Assembly: GCF_003202285.1 (NCBI RefSeq)
Contig: NZ_MASW01000002.1
Location: 186,001-250,000, forward strand
DNA length: 64,000 nt
Reading direction: 5' to 3'
Source of the DNA: Prauserella muralis
Lineage (GTDB): Bacteria; Actinomycetota; Actinomycetes; Mycobacteriales; Pseudonocardiaceae
In this document: positions 13,030 to 24,041 of the stretch, one piece after another
Layout of the letters: each line of letters starts with the position of its first letter
Numbering within the stretch: position 1 is the first letter of the stretch
Notes under the pieces: generated by a model
Seen by the model: the letters and a program-made list of their open reading frames with translations, nothing else
What the model was told of the DNA's origin: nothing
The model's database searches: none
Position numbers and translations under genes: made by a program

Positions 13030-13082
13030 GGGAGCAAGGGACCTTTACTCCCGGAAAACGAGAGTAAAGGTCCCTTGCTCCC
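13030..13082. terminator. 21-bp perfect inverted repeat between convergent genes
   Basis: Arms at 13030-13050 and 13062-13082 are perfectly complementary over 21 bp (core AAGGGACCTTTACTC), with an 11-nt loop. It sits between the convergent DoxX and ilvD genes and could end transcription from both sides, although it has no T-run. Its length exceeds a usual terminator stem. Confidence 0.75.
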
Positions 13083-13104
13083 ACCTTGGATGGTCACTTC
13101 GGGG

Positions 13105-14949
13105 TTACTTGCCGGGGTCGCGAACGGCTCCCGTGTCGGCCGAGGTGGCCATCCGGGCGTAGGCGCGCAGCGCGCCGGTCACCGGGCGCTGGCGGTCCAC
13201 GGGCTGCCACGGCCGCTCGCTGGCCTCCATCTTCGCCCGCCGTTCGGCGAGCACCTCGGCGTCGACGAGCAGCTCCAGTTTGCGCTCCCGCACGTCGATG
13301 AGGATCTGGTCGCCGTCCTGCACCAGGCCGATCGTGCCGCCCGCCGCGGCTTCCGGCGAGATGTGGCCGACCGAGATGCCGGACGAGCCACCGGAGAACC
13401 GGCCGTCGGTGATCAGGGCGCACACCCTGCCCAGCCCGGCGCCCTTCAGAAACGCCGTCGGGTGCAGCATCTCCTGCATGCCGGGGCCGCCCGCGGGGCC
13501 CTCGTAGCGGACCACGATGACGTCGCCGGGCTTGATCTGCTTGCCGAGGATCGCCGAGACGGCCTCCTCCTGGCTCTCCACGACGCGAGCCGGGCCCTGG
13601 AAGTGCCACAGCTCCTCGTCGATGCCCGCCGCCTTGATCACGGCGCCGTTCTCGGCGAGGTTGCCGCGCAGCACCGCCAGCCCCCCGTCGGCGGTGTAGG
13701 CGTGCGCGACGTCGCGGATGCACCCGTTCTCCGCGTCGGTGTCCAAACTGGACCAGCGGTTGCCGGTGGAGAACGCCTCGGTGGTGCGCACCCCGCCCGG
13801 TGCGGCGTGGAACAGCTCGACGGCCTCCTTCGAAGGAGACTCCGCACGGATGTCCCACGTGGACAGCCACTGCTCCAGCGACGGCGAGTGCACGGCGTGC
13901 ACGCCGGTGTTGAGCAGGCCCGCGCGGTGCAGCTCACCGAGGATCGCCGGGATGCCACCGGCCCGGTGCACGTCCTCCATGTGGTAGTCGGAGTTCGGCG
14001 CCACTTTGGACAGGCACGGCACCCGGCGGCCGATCGCGTCGATGTCGGCGATCGTGAAGTCCACCTCGCCCTCCTGCGCGGCGGCGAGGATGTGCAGCAC
14101 GGTGTTGGTCGAGCCGCCCATCGCCATGTCCAGCGCCATGGCGTTCTCGAACGCCTCGCGGCTCGCGATCGAGCGCGGCAGGGCGCTCTCGTCGTCCCCG
14201 AAGTACCAGCGCTTGGCCAGCTCCACCACCGTGCGCCCGGCCTCGCTGAACAGCGCGCGCCGCGCGGCGTGCGTGGCGAGCGTGGACCCGTTGCCGGGCA
14301 GCGAGAGGCCCAGCGCCTCGGTGAGGCAGTTCATCGAGTTGGCGGTGAACATGCCCGAGCACGAGCCGCACGTCGGGCAGGCGGAGCGCTCCACGATGGA
14401 CAGCCCCTCGTCGTCGACGGCCTGGTTGGCCGACGCCGAGATGGCCGTGATGAGGTCGGTCGGCGCCTGCGCGACACCGTCCACGACGACGGCCTTGCCC
14501 GCCTCCATCGGCCCGCCCGAGACGAACACCGTCGGGATGTTCAGCCGCATCGCGGCGTTGAGCATGCCCGGGGTGATCTTGTCGCAGTTGGAGATGCACA
14601 CCAGCGCGTCGGCCTGGTGGGCGTTGACCATGTACTCCACCGAGTCCGCGATGATCTCGCGCGAGGGCAGCGAGTAGAGCATGCCGCTGTGTCCCATGGC
14701 GATGCCGTCGTCCACCGCGATGGTGTGGAACTCCCTGGCGACGCCACCGGCCTCGGCCACCGCGTCCGCCACGATGTCGCCGAGGTCCTTGAGGTGTACG
14801 TGGCCGGGCACGAACTGGGTGTAGGAGTTGGCGATCGCCACGATCGGCTTGCCGAAGTCGCTGTCGGTCATGCCGGTCGCGCGCCAGAGGGAGCGGGCTC
14901 CCGCGGCGTTGCGGCCGTGGGTCGTGGTACGGGAACGCAGTGCTGGCAT
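13105..14949 (-). CDS. ilvD: dihydroxy-acid dehydratase
   Basis: IlvD dehydrates 2,3-dihydroxy-isovalerate and 2,3-dihydroxy-3-methylvalerate to the oxoacid precursors of valine/leucine and isoleucine. The 614-residue protein has the Fe-S cluster cysteines in [13 protein letters not shown] and [19 protein letters not shown], and the C-terminal [21 protein letters not shown] signature. ATG 14949 is preceded at 6 nt by TAACCT on the minus strand and has no ribosome site, suggesting leaderless translation. It is the third common step of the branched-chain pathway and lies just upstream of the ilvBNC cluster on the opposite strand. Confidence 0.97.
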   Translation of the reverse strand: MPALRSRTTTHGRNAAGARSLWRATGMTDSDFGKPIVAIANSYTQFVPGHVHLKDLGDIVADAVAEAGGVAREFHTIAVDDGIAMGHSGMLYSLPSREIIADSVEYMVNAHQADALVCISNCDKITPGMLNAAMRLNIPTVFVSGGPMEAGKAVVVDGVAQAPTDLITAISASANQAVDDEGLSIVERSACPTCGSCSGMFTANSMNCLTEALGLSLPGNGSTLATHAARRALFSEAGRTVVELAKRWYFGDDESALPRSIASREAFENAMALDMAMGGSTNTVLHILAAAQEGEVDFTIADIDAIGRRVPCLSKVAPNSDYHMEDVHRAGGIPAILGELHRAGLLNTGVHAVHSPSLEQWLSTWDIRAESPSKEAVELFHAAPGGVRTTEAFSTGNRWSSLDTDAENGCIRDVAHAYTADGGLAVLRGNLAENGAVIKAAGIDEELWHFQGPARVVESQEEAVSAILGKQIKPGDVIVVRYEGPAGGPGMQEMLHPTAFLKGAGLGRVCALITDGRFSGGSSGISVGHISPEAAAGGTIGLVQDGDQILIDVRERKLELLVDAEVLAERRAKMEASERPWQPVDRQRPVTGALRAYARMATSADTGAVRDPGK

Positions 14950-15031
14950 GAGGTCAGGTTACGCCCGGGTGTGCGGGCGTATGCTGCTCGGGATGGCTTC
15001 ACGGCCGCCGGCCGCACACGAAGGGCCTGCC

Positions 15032-15832
15032 ATGCGCGCCACCACGCTCGTGCCCGTCGGGGAGACCGAACTGGAGGTCGCCGAGTGGGGCCGGGGCGAG
15101 CCGGTGGTGTTCGTCCAGACCGCGCTGACGGCCGACGAGTGCGAACCGCTCGCCGAGCAGCCCGCGCTGGCGCCCTACCGCAGGATCCTGTACCGCAGGC
15201 GGGGCTACGGCCGCAGCGGCCCGGCCACCGGGGCGGGCTCGATCGTGCGCGACGCCGCCGACTGCCGCGCGCTGCTGGCGGCGCTGCGCGTCGGCAGGGC
15301 CCACCTCGTGGGCCTGTCCTACAGCGGCGCGGTGGTCCTGCAACTGGCGGCCGACGCGCCCGGCCTCGTGCAGACGCTGACCCTGCTGGAACCGCCGCCG
15401 GTCCGGACGCCGAGCGCGCCCGACTTCCGCGCCGTCTGCGAGCGCCTGATCGGCATCCGGCGGGAGCGCGGAGCCCCGGCCGCCCTCCAGGAGTTCCTGC
15501 GCGTGGTCCCCGGCGCCGCGTTCCACGGGGCGAGCCCCGCCGAGCGGGACGTGCTCACCTTCTTCGACGCCGACCTGCCCGCGCTGCTGGGCTGGCGGTT
15601 CGGCGCCGAGGACGCCCGGCGCGTCGGGTGCCCGGTCCTGCACGTCGGCGGCAGCGACAGCGGGCGGTTCTTCGCCGAGATGCGCGAACTCGTGCGCGCG
15701 TGGCTGCCGCACGCCGAGGACGTGGTGATCCAGGGCGCCGACCACGCGCTCGCGCTCACGCATGCCGGTGAAATCGGCGAGGTCTTGGCAGCGTTCCTGC
15801 GGCGGCACCCCAGCGGGACCCAGCCGCGCTGA
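15032..15832 (+). CDS. alpha/beta hydrolase
   Basis: The 266-residue product has the alpha/beta hydrolase fold: a strand VVFVQ near the start, the nucleophile elbow GLSYSG, and a late catalytic histidine in GADHALALTHAGE. The substrate is unknown. GAAGGG lies 6 nt before ATG 15032. An in-frame ATG at 14993, 7 nt after a possible -10 box TATGCT, could instead give a leaderless form 13 residues longer. The gene is divergent from ilvD and convergent with the PH-domain gene. Confidence 0.8.
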   Translation: MRATTLVPVGETELEVAEWGRGEPVVFVQTALTADECEPLAEQPALAPYRRILYRRRGYGRSGPATGAGSIVRDAADCRALLAALRVGRAHLVGLSYSGAVVLQLAADAPGLVQTLTLLEPPPVRTPSAPDFRAVCERLIGIRRERGAPAALQEFLRVVPGAAFHGASPAERDVLTFFDADLPALLGWRFGAEDARRVGCPVLHVGGSDSGRFFAEMRELVRAWLPHAEDVVIQGADHALALTHAGEIGEVLAAFLRRHPSGTQPR

Positions 15833-15835
15833 GCG

Positions 15836-16306
15836 TCAGGACTCCTCGGCGAGCACTCCTGACGGGTCGGGCACGCGGCCCTCGCTGACCAGGGACAGCA
15901 CCGGCAGGTGCCGGGTGCGCACGGTCGGCAGCGTGACCTTGCCGCCGTCGGCCAGCACCGCCTGCACCTTCGACTTCGGCGTGATGGCGAGCCCGGACAG
16001 CGCCTCCCAGGGCAGCTCCCTGGTTCCGAACATCGTGCGGACGGTCAGTCCCTCGCGGGTGGCCGTGGTGCGCGTCCGGATGATCCAGACGGTGAGCCCG
16101 ATCGGGATCAGGTACAGCGCCTGCAGCCCGGGCAGCGCGAAGGCCGCCGGGGTGATGCAGAACAGCAGGATGATGATCGTCAGCAGCGCGGTGCCCGGCA
16201 CGCGGAACACCGCGCGCCTGCCCTCGGCCGGCACCGGCGGCCCGCTCGGCGAGGGCGGCTCGGTGCCGGTCTGCTGGGTGTCCGCCTGCTGGGAAGTCTC
16301 GGCCAC
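15836..16306 (-). CDS. PH domain membrane protein (Cfp6-like)
   Basis: The product has a Pro/Gln-rich N-terminus, two adjacent hydrophobic segments (GTALLTIIILLFCITPAAFA and LYLIPIGLTVWII) and a bacterial PH-like domain (TVRTMFGTRELPWEALSGLAITPKS). By position and family it corresponds to low-molecular-weight antigen Cfp6 of M. tuberculosis, which also neighbours ilvB. Function is unknown. The start is uncertain: GTG 16306 gives 156 residues, while GTG 16321 and TTG 16342 are also in frame. None has a strong ribosome site. Confidence 0.75.
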   Translation of the reverse strand: MAETSQQADTQQTGTEPPSPSGPPVPAEGRRAVFRVPGTALLTIIILLFCITPAAFALPGLQALYLIPIGLTVWIIRTRTTATREGLTVRTMFGTRELPWEALSGLAITPKSKVQAVLADGGKVTLPTVRTRHLPVLSLVSEGRVPDPSGVLAEES

Positions 16307-16400
16307 GCTTCGATGGTGCACCTGTTCGGGAGCGGCCGCCAAATCCGGGGGGCTTCCGACTGTAGGAGTGTCCAGTATCCGGAATCACCATCCCGCAGAG

Positions 16401-16430
16401 TTGACACTCTTGTCACGGACCGATTAACGT
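16401..16430 (+). promoter_or_regulatory. promoter of the ilvBN(C) operon
   Basis: TTGACA (16401-16406) and TAACGT (16425-16430) are separated by 18 bp. The -10 box ends 7 nt before the GTG of the leader peptide, so transcription probably begins at or next to that GTG. Confidence 0.8.
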
Positions 16431-16437
16431 CGCAGAC

Positions 16438-16485
16438 GTGACACCGCAGATCATTCTCGTACTTCCCCAGCGCGTCGACGCGTAG
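16438..16485 (+). CDS. ilvB leader peptide MTPQIILVLPQRVDA
   Basis: This 15-codon ORF (GTG to TAG) carries the codon run Ile-Ile-Leu-Val-Leu and a later Val, so 6 of 15 residues are branched-chain amino acids. It precedes a terminator and the ilvB gene, the classic layout of a ribosome-mediated attenuator. Attenuation of ilvBNC by such a peptide is established in Corynebacterium glutamicum. The position 7 nt after the -10 box and the absence of a ribosome site indicate leaderless translation. Confidence 0.8.
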   Translation: MTPQIILVLPQRVDA

Positions 16486-16546
16486 GGAAGCGTCTCTGCG
16501 TCGACGCGCGACCCTCGTGCGGCCACCTGGCCGGCGAGGGTTTTTT
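16471..16546 (+). terminator. attenuator of the ilvBN(C) operon
   Basis: The palindrome CGCGTCGACGC occurs at 16471 (inside the last leader codons) and again at 16498, so the two copies can pair with each other. The intrinsic terminator follows: ACCCTCG (16511-16517) pairs with CGAGGGT (16535-16541), an inner GGCC/GGCC helix extends it, and a run of six T (16541-16546) follows. Ribosome position on the leader would decide which copies are free; the exact alternative fold needs computing. Confidence 0.8.
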
Positions 16547-16614
16547 GATGCCTGGAACAGCCCGGACAACGACATAGAGCCCATCAGCACTCCACACCCA
16601 CGAGGCAGAAACCG

Positions 16615-18473
16615 ATGACAAGCGCCACCTCGCGATCGGAATCGAACGCCGGGCCGACACCGCACCCGGCGTCGCCCAGCCAACCAGGAGCGCGGCCGAA
16701 GCCGGCGCCGCCCGCAGGCACCCCCGTCCGGGTGACCGGCGCGCAGTCGCTGGTGCGTTCGCTCGAGGCGGTCGGCGCCGAAGTGGTATTCGGCATTCCG
16801 GGCGGCACGATCCTGCCGGCGTACGACCCTCTCCTCGACTCCACCAAGGTGCGTCACGTCCTCGTGCGGCACGAGCAGGGTGCGGGCCACGCGGCCACCG
16901 GGTACGCGCAGGCGACGGGCAAGGTCGGTGTCTGCATGGCGACCTCGGGCCCCGGCGCCACCAACCTGGTGACGCCGCTGGCCGACGCGAACATGGACTC
17001 GGTTCCGCTCGTGGCCATCACCGGTCAGCAGACGCGCGCGCTCATCGGCACCGACGCGTTCCAGGAAGCCGACATCTGCGGCATCACGATGCCGATCACC
17101 AAGCACAACTTCCTCGTGACCGACCCCGCCGACATCCCGCGCGTCATCGCCGAGGCGTTCCACCTGGCGAGCTCCGGGCGGCCGGGGCCCGTGCTGGTGG
17201 ACATCCCGAAGGACGTGCTGCAGGAGGCCACCTCGTTCGCCTGGCCGCCGGAGATGCACCTGCCGGGCTACCGGCCGACGCTGCGGCCGCACGGCAAGCA
17301 GGTGCGCGAGGCGGCACGGCTCATCGCGAACTCGCGCAGGCCCGTGCTCTACGTCGGTGGCGGCGTGCTCAAGGCCCAGGCGTCGGAGCAGCTGCGGGAG
17401 CTGGCCGAGCTCACCGGCATCCCGGTGGTCACCACGCTGATGGCGCGCGGGGCCTTCCCCGACTCGCACTCCCAGCACCTCGGCATGCCGGGCATGCACG
17501 GCTCGGTGGCGGCGGTGGCGGCGATGCAGCGCGCCGACCTGCTCGTGGCGCTGGGCGCGCGGTTCGACGACCGGGTGACCGGGCGGCTCGACTCGTTCGC
17601 GCCGGACGCCACGGTGGTGCACGCCGACATCGATCCCGCGGAGATCTCGAAGAACCGCAAGGCGGACGTGCCGATCGTCGGCGACTGCGCCGAGATCATC
17701 GGCGAGCTGATCGCCGCGGTGAAGGCGGAGACCGACGGCACCGCCAAGCCCGACCTGGCCGCGTGGTGGACCCAGATCGACTCGTGGCGCCGGACGTTTC
17801 CCGCGGGCTACGAGTGGCCCGCCGACGGCGCGCTCTCGCCGCAGTACGTCATCGAGCGCATCGGGGCGCTGGCGGGGCCGGACGCCATCTACACCGCGGG
17901 CGTCGGCCAGCACCAGATGTGGGCGGCGCAGTTCATCGGCTACGAGAAGCCGCGCACGTGGATCAACTCGGGCGGGCTCGGCACGATGGGCTTCGCCGTG
18001 CCCGCGGCCATGGGGGCGCAGTTCGCCTGCCCCGACAAGCAGGTGTGGGCCATCGACGGCGACGGCTGCTTCCAGATGACCAACCAGGAGCTGGCCACCT
18101 GCGCCATCGAGGGCGCGCCGATCAAGGTCGCCGTCATCAACAACGGCAACCTCGGCATGGTGCGCCAGTGGCAGAACCTGTTCTATGCCGAGCGGTACTC
18201 CAACACCGACCTGGGCACCCACAAGCACCGCATCCCCGACTTCACCCTCCTGGCCGAGTCCCTCGGCTGTGCGGGCCTGCGCTGCGAGACCAAGGAGGAG
18301 GTCGACGACGTCATCCGCAGGGCGATGGACATCAACGACCGCCCCGTCGTGATCGACTTCGTCGTCGGCAAGGATGCTCAGGTGTGGCCGATGGTGGCCG
18401 CAGGCACGAGCAACGACGAGATCATGGCCGCGCGCGGCATCCGGCCCCTGTTCGACGATGACGAGGTGGCACC

Positions 18474-18477
<4 letters not shown>
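16615..18477 (+). CDS. ilvB: acetohydroxyacid synthase large subunit
   Basis: IlvB condenses pyruvate with pyruvate or 2-oxobutyrate using thiamine diphosphate, the first common step of Val/Leu/Ile synthesis. The 620-residue protein has a Pro-rich N-terminal extension of about 35 residues, then [25 protein letters not shown]. Catalytic Glu87 lies in [14 protein letters not shown], and the ThDP motif [15 protein letters not shown] begins near residue 482. ATG 16615 follows CGAGGCAGAAACC. It overlaps ilvN by 4 bp. The leader peptide and terminator upstream suggest control by charged Ile, Leu and Val tRNAs. Confidence 0.98.
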
Positions 18478-20052
<1,575 letters not shown>

Positions 20053-20082
20053 TGCGAGCCTGATTCACGATTTCCGTTTCCT

Positions 20083-20128
20083 CCCAAGGGGACCTCGGCC
20101 GGATGAACCCGGGTGAGGTCCCCTTGGG
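20083..20128 (+). terminator. terminator after ilvC
   Basis: CCCAAGGGGACCTC (20083-20096) pairs perfectly with GAGGTCCCCTTGGG (20115-20128) over 14 bp around an 18-nt loop. It lies 30 bp after the ilvC stop. The following GGTCTT is only weakly T-rich. Confidence 0.8.
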
Positions 20129-20160
20129 GTCTTCGGGGCCGTGGCTTACGGTGGCGGCCT

Positions 20161-20421
20161 ATGAGTGAGTCTTCTCCGGCCGCCCTCGACGACAAGGTCG
20201 CCGTCCGGGACGGGCTGGACCTGGACAGCGCCGTGTGGCGGCGGCTGGAGCAGGGACCCGACACCGTCGAGTTCTCCTTCGTGCCGCACACGGACGGTGT
20301 CACCTACGTCGCGATGCGTCAGGCGTCCGATCCGGACGGCCTCGTTCTCGTGTTCACACCGTCCGAATGGGACGCCTTTCTCGCCGGCATCCGCGACGGC
20401 GAGTTCGACCGGCCGCGCTGA
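20161..20421 (+). CDS. DUF397 domain protein
   Basis: The 86-residue product ends in SDPDGLVLVFTPSEWDAFLAG followed by IRDGEFDRPR, the signature of DUF397, a small actinobacterial domain. Family members usually sit next to an XRE-type HTH regulator with which they form toxin-antitoxin-like or developmental pairs; no such partner is present here. ATG 20161 lies 33 bp after the ilvC terminator and no ribosome site is evident. Function is unknown. Confidence 0.8.
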   Translation: MSESSPAALDDKVAVRDGLDLDSAVWRRLEQGPDTVEFSFVPHTDGVTYVAMRQASDPDGLVLVFTPSEWDAFLAGIRDGEFDRPR

Positions 20422-20522
20422 GTGGTCACTTCGCCACGCTCCGCGAGACCGCGGACGGTGGGCGACGTGAGCGGAGTCACCGTGCCCACGCGCAGGCGGG
20501 CCGTCTCTCCCTGTGGACGGAA

Positions 20523-20553
20523 TTGCGTTCGCGTTAAATCCTGGGACTAGACT
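20523..20553 (+). promoter_or_regulatory. probable serA promoter
   Basis: TAGACT at 20548-20553 is a good -10 box. TTGCGT at 20523-20528 is a possible -35 with a long 19-bp spacer. The serA GTG lies 80 bp downstream. The rest of the 212-bp gap from 20422 shows no repeat or hairpin. Confidence 0.5.
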
Positions 20554-20633
20554 GCGGCTGTCCGGGGCACAGCGTCGTGAACCCCGTGCCGAGCGCGTCT
20601 GCGAACCGAACCCGAGCTTACGAAAGGCGCACC

Positions 20634-22229
20634 GTGACCAATGCCAGCCAGCCCGTCGTTCTCCTCGCCGAGAAGCTCGCTCCCTCCGCGGTCAGCGTGT
20701 TCGGAGACGAGGTCGAGGTCCGGCACGTGGACGGCACCGACCGTCCGGCGCTGCTGGAGGCCGTGAAACACGCCGACGCGCTCCTCGTCCGGTCCGCCAC
20801 CAAGGTCGACGCGGAGGTGCTGTCGGCGGGCAACCGGCTGAAGGTCGTCGCGCGCGCCGGCGTCGGGCTCGACAACGTCGAGGTGCCCGCCGCCACCGAG
20901 CGGGGCGTGCTCGTGGTCAACGCGCCGACGTCGAACATCGTCTCCGCCGCCGAGCACGCCGTGGCGCTGCTGCTCGCGGTGGCCCGCCGGGTGCCCGCGG
21001 CCGACCAGAGCCTGCGCGGGGGCGAGTGGAAGCGCAGCGCCTACACCGGCGTGGAGCTCAACGGCAAGACCGTCGGCGTGGTGGGCTTCGGCAAGATCGG
21101 TCAGCTCGTCGCGCAGCGGCTCGCCGCGTTCGGCACCGAGATCGTCGCCTACGACCCCTACACCTCGCCCGCACGGGCGGCCCAGCTCGGCGTCGAGCTC
21201 GTGTCGCTCGACGAGCTGCTGCAGCGTGCCGACATCATCACCGTCCACCTGCCCAAGACCCCGGAGACCAAGGGGCTCATCGACGCGAGCGCGCTGGCCA
21301 AGGTCAAGCAGGGCGTCATCATCGTCAACGCCGCCCGCGGCGGGCTGATCGACGAGCAGGCGCTCGCCGACGCCGTGCGCGAGGGCCGCGTCGGCGGTGC
21401 CGGTGTCGACGTGTTCGCCACCGAGCCCACCACCGAGAGCCCGCTGTTCGGTCTGCCGAACGTGGTGGTCACGCCGCACCTGGGCGCCTCGACCGCCGAG
21501 GCGCAGGACCGTGCGGGCACCGACGTCGCGCGCTCGGTGCTGCTGGCGCTGCGCGGCGACTTCGTGCCGGATGCCGTCAACGTCGGCGGCGGGTCCGTCA
21601 GCGACGAGGTGCGGCCGTACCTGCCGCTGGCGCAGAAGCTGGGCACCGTGCTGTCGGCGTTCAGCACCAAGGCGCCGTCGTCGGTGGCCGTCGTGGCCAG
21701 CGGTGAGCTCTCGGGCGAGGACGTGAGCGTGCTGGAGCTGGCGGCGCTGCGGGGCGTGTTCTCCGGCGTCGTCGAGGACCAGGTCACCTTCGTCAACGCG
21801 CCGCGGCTGGCCGAGGAGCTGGGCGTGCAGGTGAGCGTCAGCACGGAGCCGGAGAGCCCCAACTACCGCAGCCAGCTCACCGTGCGCGCCGTGCAGGCCG
21901 ACGGCACCGTGCACACCGTCTCCGGCGCCGTCACCGGCAAGGAGGAAGTGGCCAAGCTGATCGAGGTCGACGGCAGGCACTTCGACATCCGCGCCGAGGG
22001 CAACATGCTGCTGCTGGAGTACCCGGACCGGCCGGGCATCATGGGCCGGGTCGGCACCCTGCTCGGCGAGGCCGGCATCAACATCGAGGCCGCGCAGATC
22101 AGCCAGACCACCGACCGCTCCGACGCGGTGATGCTGCTGCGCGTGGACCGGGCCGTCGACGACCACCTGCTGGAGCCGATCGGCGCCACGGTCGACGCCC
22201 GGATGATCCGCGCGATCACCTTCGCGTAA
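20634..22229 (+). CDS. serA: phosphoglycerate dehydrogenase
   Basis: SerA oxidises 3-phosphoglycerate, the first step of serine synthesis. The 531-residue protein is the long form: substrate and NAD domains ([41 protein letters not shown]), an intervening ASB domain, and a C-terminal ACT domain ([20 protein letters not shown]) that in this family binds serine. GTG 20634 ([15 protein letters not shown]) follows CGAAAGG and starts at the conserved N-terminus. Confidence 0.97.
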   Translation: MTNASQPVVLLAEKLAPSAVSVFGDEVEVRHVDGTDRPALLEAVKHADALLVRSATKVDAEVLSAGNRLKVVARAGVGLDNVEVPAATERGVLVVNAPTSNIVSAAEHAVALLLAVARRVPAADQSLRGGEWKRSAYTGVELNGKTVGVVGFGKIGQLVAQRLAAFGTEIVAYDPYTSPARAAQLGVELVSLDELLQRADIITVHLPKTPETKGLIDASALAKVKQGVIIVNAARGGLIDEQALADAVREGRVGGAGVDVFATEPTTESPLFGLPNVVVTPHLGASTAEAQDRAGTDVARSVLLALRGDFVPDAVNVGGGSVSDEVRPYLPLAQKLGTVLSAFSTKAPSSVAVVASGELSGEDVSVLELAALRGVFSGVVEDQVTFVNAPRLAEELGVQVSVSTEPESPNYRSQLTVRAVQADGTVHTVSGAVTGKEEVAKLIEVDGRHFDIRAEGNMLLLEYPDRPGIMGRVGTLLGEAGINIEAAQISQTTDRSDAVMLLRVDRAVDDHLLEPIGATVDARMIRAITFA

Positions 22230-22245
22230 CCGAGGTGTCACTGTG

Positions 22246-22279
22246 CGTGCCCGCCGCGGGTCCGCTCGCGGCGGGCACG
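22246..22279 (+). terminator. terminator hairpin after serA
   Basis: CGTGCCCGCCGC (22246-22257) pairs with GCGGCGGGCACG (22268-22279), a 12-bp perfect stem 16 bp after the serA stop. No T-run follows. The remainder of the 318-bp gap to leuB contains the leuB promoter and no other clear feature. Confidence 0.7.
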
Positions 22280-22448
22280 GACGGTCGCGTGCCGGCGGCG
22301 TGGTCCTTTGTGGACGTGCCGGCGCGCGCCCGGTGGTGTGCCGGTGCGGCCGGGCCCAGCTCCGACCCCATGATGATCATTTCGGTAGCGGGGTGACACC
22401 ATCGGGTGGCTCGGCGTGGCCCTCGCTGCGGCGTAAGGGTGGTAGTCC

Positions 22449-22477
22449 TTCGATCGATTGTCGACTGCCGGTAACCT
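22449..22477 (+). promoter_or_regulatory. probable leuB promoter
   Basis: TTCGAT (22449-22454) and TAACCT (22472-22477) are 17 bp apart. TTCGATCG occurs both at the -35 (22449) and again at 22491, downstream of the expected start of transcription, so it may be a regulator site. Confidence 0.5.
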
Positions 22478-22547
22478 GCCGACGCTGGAGTTCGATCGCT
22501 GATGGGGCATCCGGGGCACCGGTGGCCCGACTGACGGAGGTGTGTGG

Positions 22548-23588
22548 ATGCGGCTCGCTGTGATCCCCGGTGACGGGATCGGGCCCGAGGTGGTCACCGA
22601 GGCACTGAAGGTACTGGCCGAGGTCGTACCGAACGCGGAGACCACCAGCTACGACCTCGGTGCGAGCCGGTGGCACTCGACCGGTGAACTCCTTCCCGAG
22701 TCGGTGCTGGGGGAGCTTCGGCAGCACGACGCGATCCTGCTCGGCGCGGTCGGCGACCCGACCGTGCCCAGTGGCATCCTGGAGCGCGGCCTGCTGCTGC
22801 GCCTGCGGTTCGAGCTCGACCACCACGTCAACCTCCGTCCCGCGCGGCTCTACCCGGGCGTACGCGGCCCGCTGGCCGACCCCGGCGAGATCGACATGAT
22901 CGTGGTGCGCGAGGGCACCGAGGGCCCGTACGCGGGCAACGGCGGCCTGCTGCGCAAGGACACCGAGCACGAGATCGCCACCGAGGTCAGCGTCAACACC
23001 GCCTTCGGCATCCGCAGGGTCGTCGCCGACGCGTTCGCGCGCGCGGAGGAGCGCCCGCGCAAGCACCTCACCCTCGTGCACAAGACCAACGTGCTCGAGC
23101 ACGCGGGATCGCTGTGGTCGCGCATCGTCGAGGAGGTGTCGCTGGAGCACCCCGACGTGACCGTGGCGTACTCCCACGTCGACGCGGCCACCATCCACCT
23201 CGTGACCGACCCGAGCCGGTTCGACGTCATCGTCACCGACAACCTGTTCGGCGACATCATCACCGACCTCGCCGCCGCCGTCACCGGGGGCATCGGCCTC
23301 GCGGCGAGCGGCAACCTCGACATCTCCCGGCGCAACCCGAGCATGTTCGAGCCCGTGCACGGCAGCGCGCCCGACATCGCCGGGCAGAACCTGGCCGACC
23401 CGACCGCGGCGGTGCTGTCGGTGTCGCTGCTGCTCGACCACCTCGGCGAGAAGGAGGCGGCGCGGCGGATCGAGGCGTCCGTGGCCTTCGACCTGGCCAC
23501 ACGGGACCAGTCGTCGCCGGGCTCCACGCAGGCCATCGGCGACCGGCTGGCCGCACTCGTGTCCTCCAACACCCGGCAGGCCAGCTGA
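22548..23588 (+). CDS. leuB: 3-isopropylmalate dehydrogenase
   Basis: LeuB oxidatively decarboxylates 3-isopropylmalate for leucine, and enzymes of this family also act on 3-methylmalate in the citramalate route. The 346-residue product begins [14 protein letters not shown] and contains [15 protein letters not shown], a metal-binding [19 protein letters not shown] and [18 protein letters not shown] at 22536-22540 is spaced 7 nt from ATG 22548, which is preferred to GTG 22542 that lies 1 nt from the ribosome site. leuB is separated from leuCD by about 11 kb. Confidence 0.96.
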   Translation: MRLAVIPGDGIGPEVVTEALKVLAEVVPNAETTSYDLGASRWHSTGELLPESVLGELRQHDAILLGAVGDPTVPSGILERGLLLRLRFELDHHVNLRPARLYPGVRGPLADPGEIDMIVVREGTEGPYAGNGGLLRKDTEHEIATEVSVNTAFGIRRVVADAFARAEERPRKHLTLVHKTNVLEHAGSLWSRIVEEVSLEHPDVTVAYSHVDAATIHLVTDPSRFDVIVTDNLFGDIITDLAAAVTGGIGLAASGNLDISRRNPSMFEPVHGSAPDIAGQNLADPTAAVLSVSLLLDHLGEKEAARRIEASVAFDLATRDQSSPGSTQAIGDRLAALVSSNTRQAS

Positions 23589-23626
23589 GGGGTGTAGAGA
23601 CCACCTGCGCCGGGAATCCTCGCGGC

Positions 23627-23827
23627 ATGTGGAAGTGGCTACGGGAACTGCTGGAGCGCAGGGAGCCCGCCGAGTCGACGGCACCGGAGGCCGACGCGGC
23701 CACCGACCCGGCGGTCGCCAAGGCCCGGCCGGTGCGTCCAACCGGGACCTTCGTGGGCCGGACCCAGGGCGAGGACAGCGGCTACGACGAGGAGACCGGC
23801 GCCGAGCGCAGGCAACGCGGTTCGTGA
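23627..23827 (+). CDS. small hypothetical protein
   Basis: The 66-residue product starts MWKWLRELLERREPAE, an amphipathic basic helix, and continues as a polar, Pro/Ala/Asp-rich, probably disordered tail ending in EETGAERRQRGS. I recognise no family. It follows leuB by 38 bp on the same strand and precedes the cimA leader promoter. Codon use is compatible with coding, but the start has no clear ribosome site. Confidence 0.5.
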   Translation: MWKWLRELLERREPAESTAPEADAATDPAVAKARPVRPTGTFVGRTQGEDSGYDEETGAERRQRGS

Positions 23828-23905
23828 GCGCCCGCGGCGGGTGCTCACGAACCGGGTCACGGGCGCACGCGCGGCGCCGGCCGCGCCGGGCCGTGTTGGG
23901 CTGTG

Positions 23906-23935
23906 TTGGGTCCTGGCCCGGGAGTGTGGCATGAT
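23906..23935 (+). promoter_or_regulatory. promoter of the cimA leader
   Basis: TTGGGT (23906-23911) and CATGAT (23930-23935) are 18 bp apart. The -10 box ends 7 nt before the ATG of the leader peptide, the same geometry as at ilvB. Confidence 0.65.
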
Positions 23936-23942
23936 GCGGGGC

Positions 23943-23987
23943 ATGAACACGTCTCGCGTGATCATTATCGGCAGGCGCGCCGGGTAG
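23943..23987 (+). CDS. cimA leader peptide MNTSRVIIIGRRAG
   Basis: This 14-codon ORF contains the codon run GTG ATC ATT ATC (Val-Ile-Ile-Ile) and is followed by a stem-loop, a terminator with a T-run, and the cimA gene. It looks like an attenuator peptide that senses isoleucine (and perhaps valine) supply. Its start is 7 nt after the -10 box without a ribosome site, implying leaderless translation. I know of no described attenuator for cimA. Confidence 0.72.
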   Translation: MNTSRVIIIGRRAG

Positions 23988-24041
23988 TGCTTCCCCAAGC
24001 ACCCGGCGCGCAGACCTCTCGCATCCGCGGGGGGTCTTTTT
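23975..24041 (+). terminator. attenuator upstream of cimA
   Basis: GCGCGCCGGG (23975-23984, within the last leader codons) pairs with CCCGGCGCGC (24002-24011), extended by TGCTT/AAGCA. Directly after it, AGACCTC (24012-24018) pairs with GGGGTCT (24031-24037) and runs into TTTTTG, an intrinsic terminator ending about 30 bp before cimA. A ribosome halted at the Ile codons would cover part of the first arm. Confidence 0.72.

Noticed and set aside
12148-15771. Long plus-strand open frame (about 1200 codons) across ilvD
   Set aside because: Antisense to ilvD, with composition typical of a shadow frame.
16438-16485. Leader ORF as an N-terminal extension of ilvB
   Set aside because: It ends at TAG 16483-16485, and a strong terminator stands between it and ilvB.
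22370-22396. Tiny ORF MMIISVAG upstream of leuB as a possible Ile/Val leader
   Set aside because: No promoter with the right spacing lies upstream, no terminator follows, and the likely leuB promoter is 50-100 bp downstream of it.
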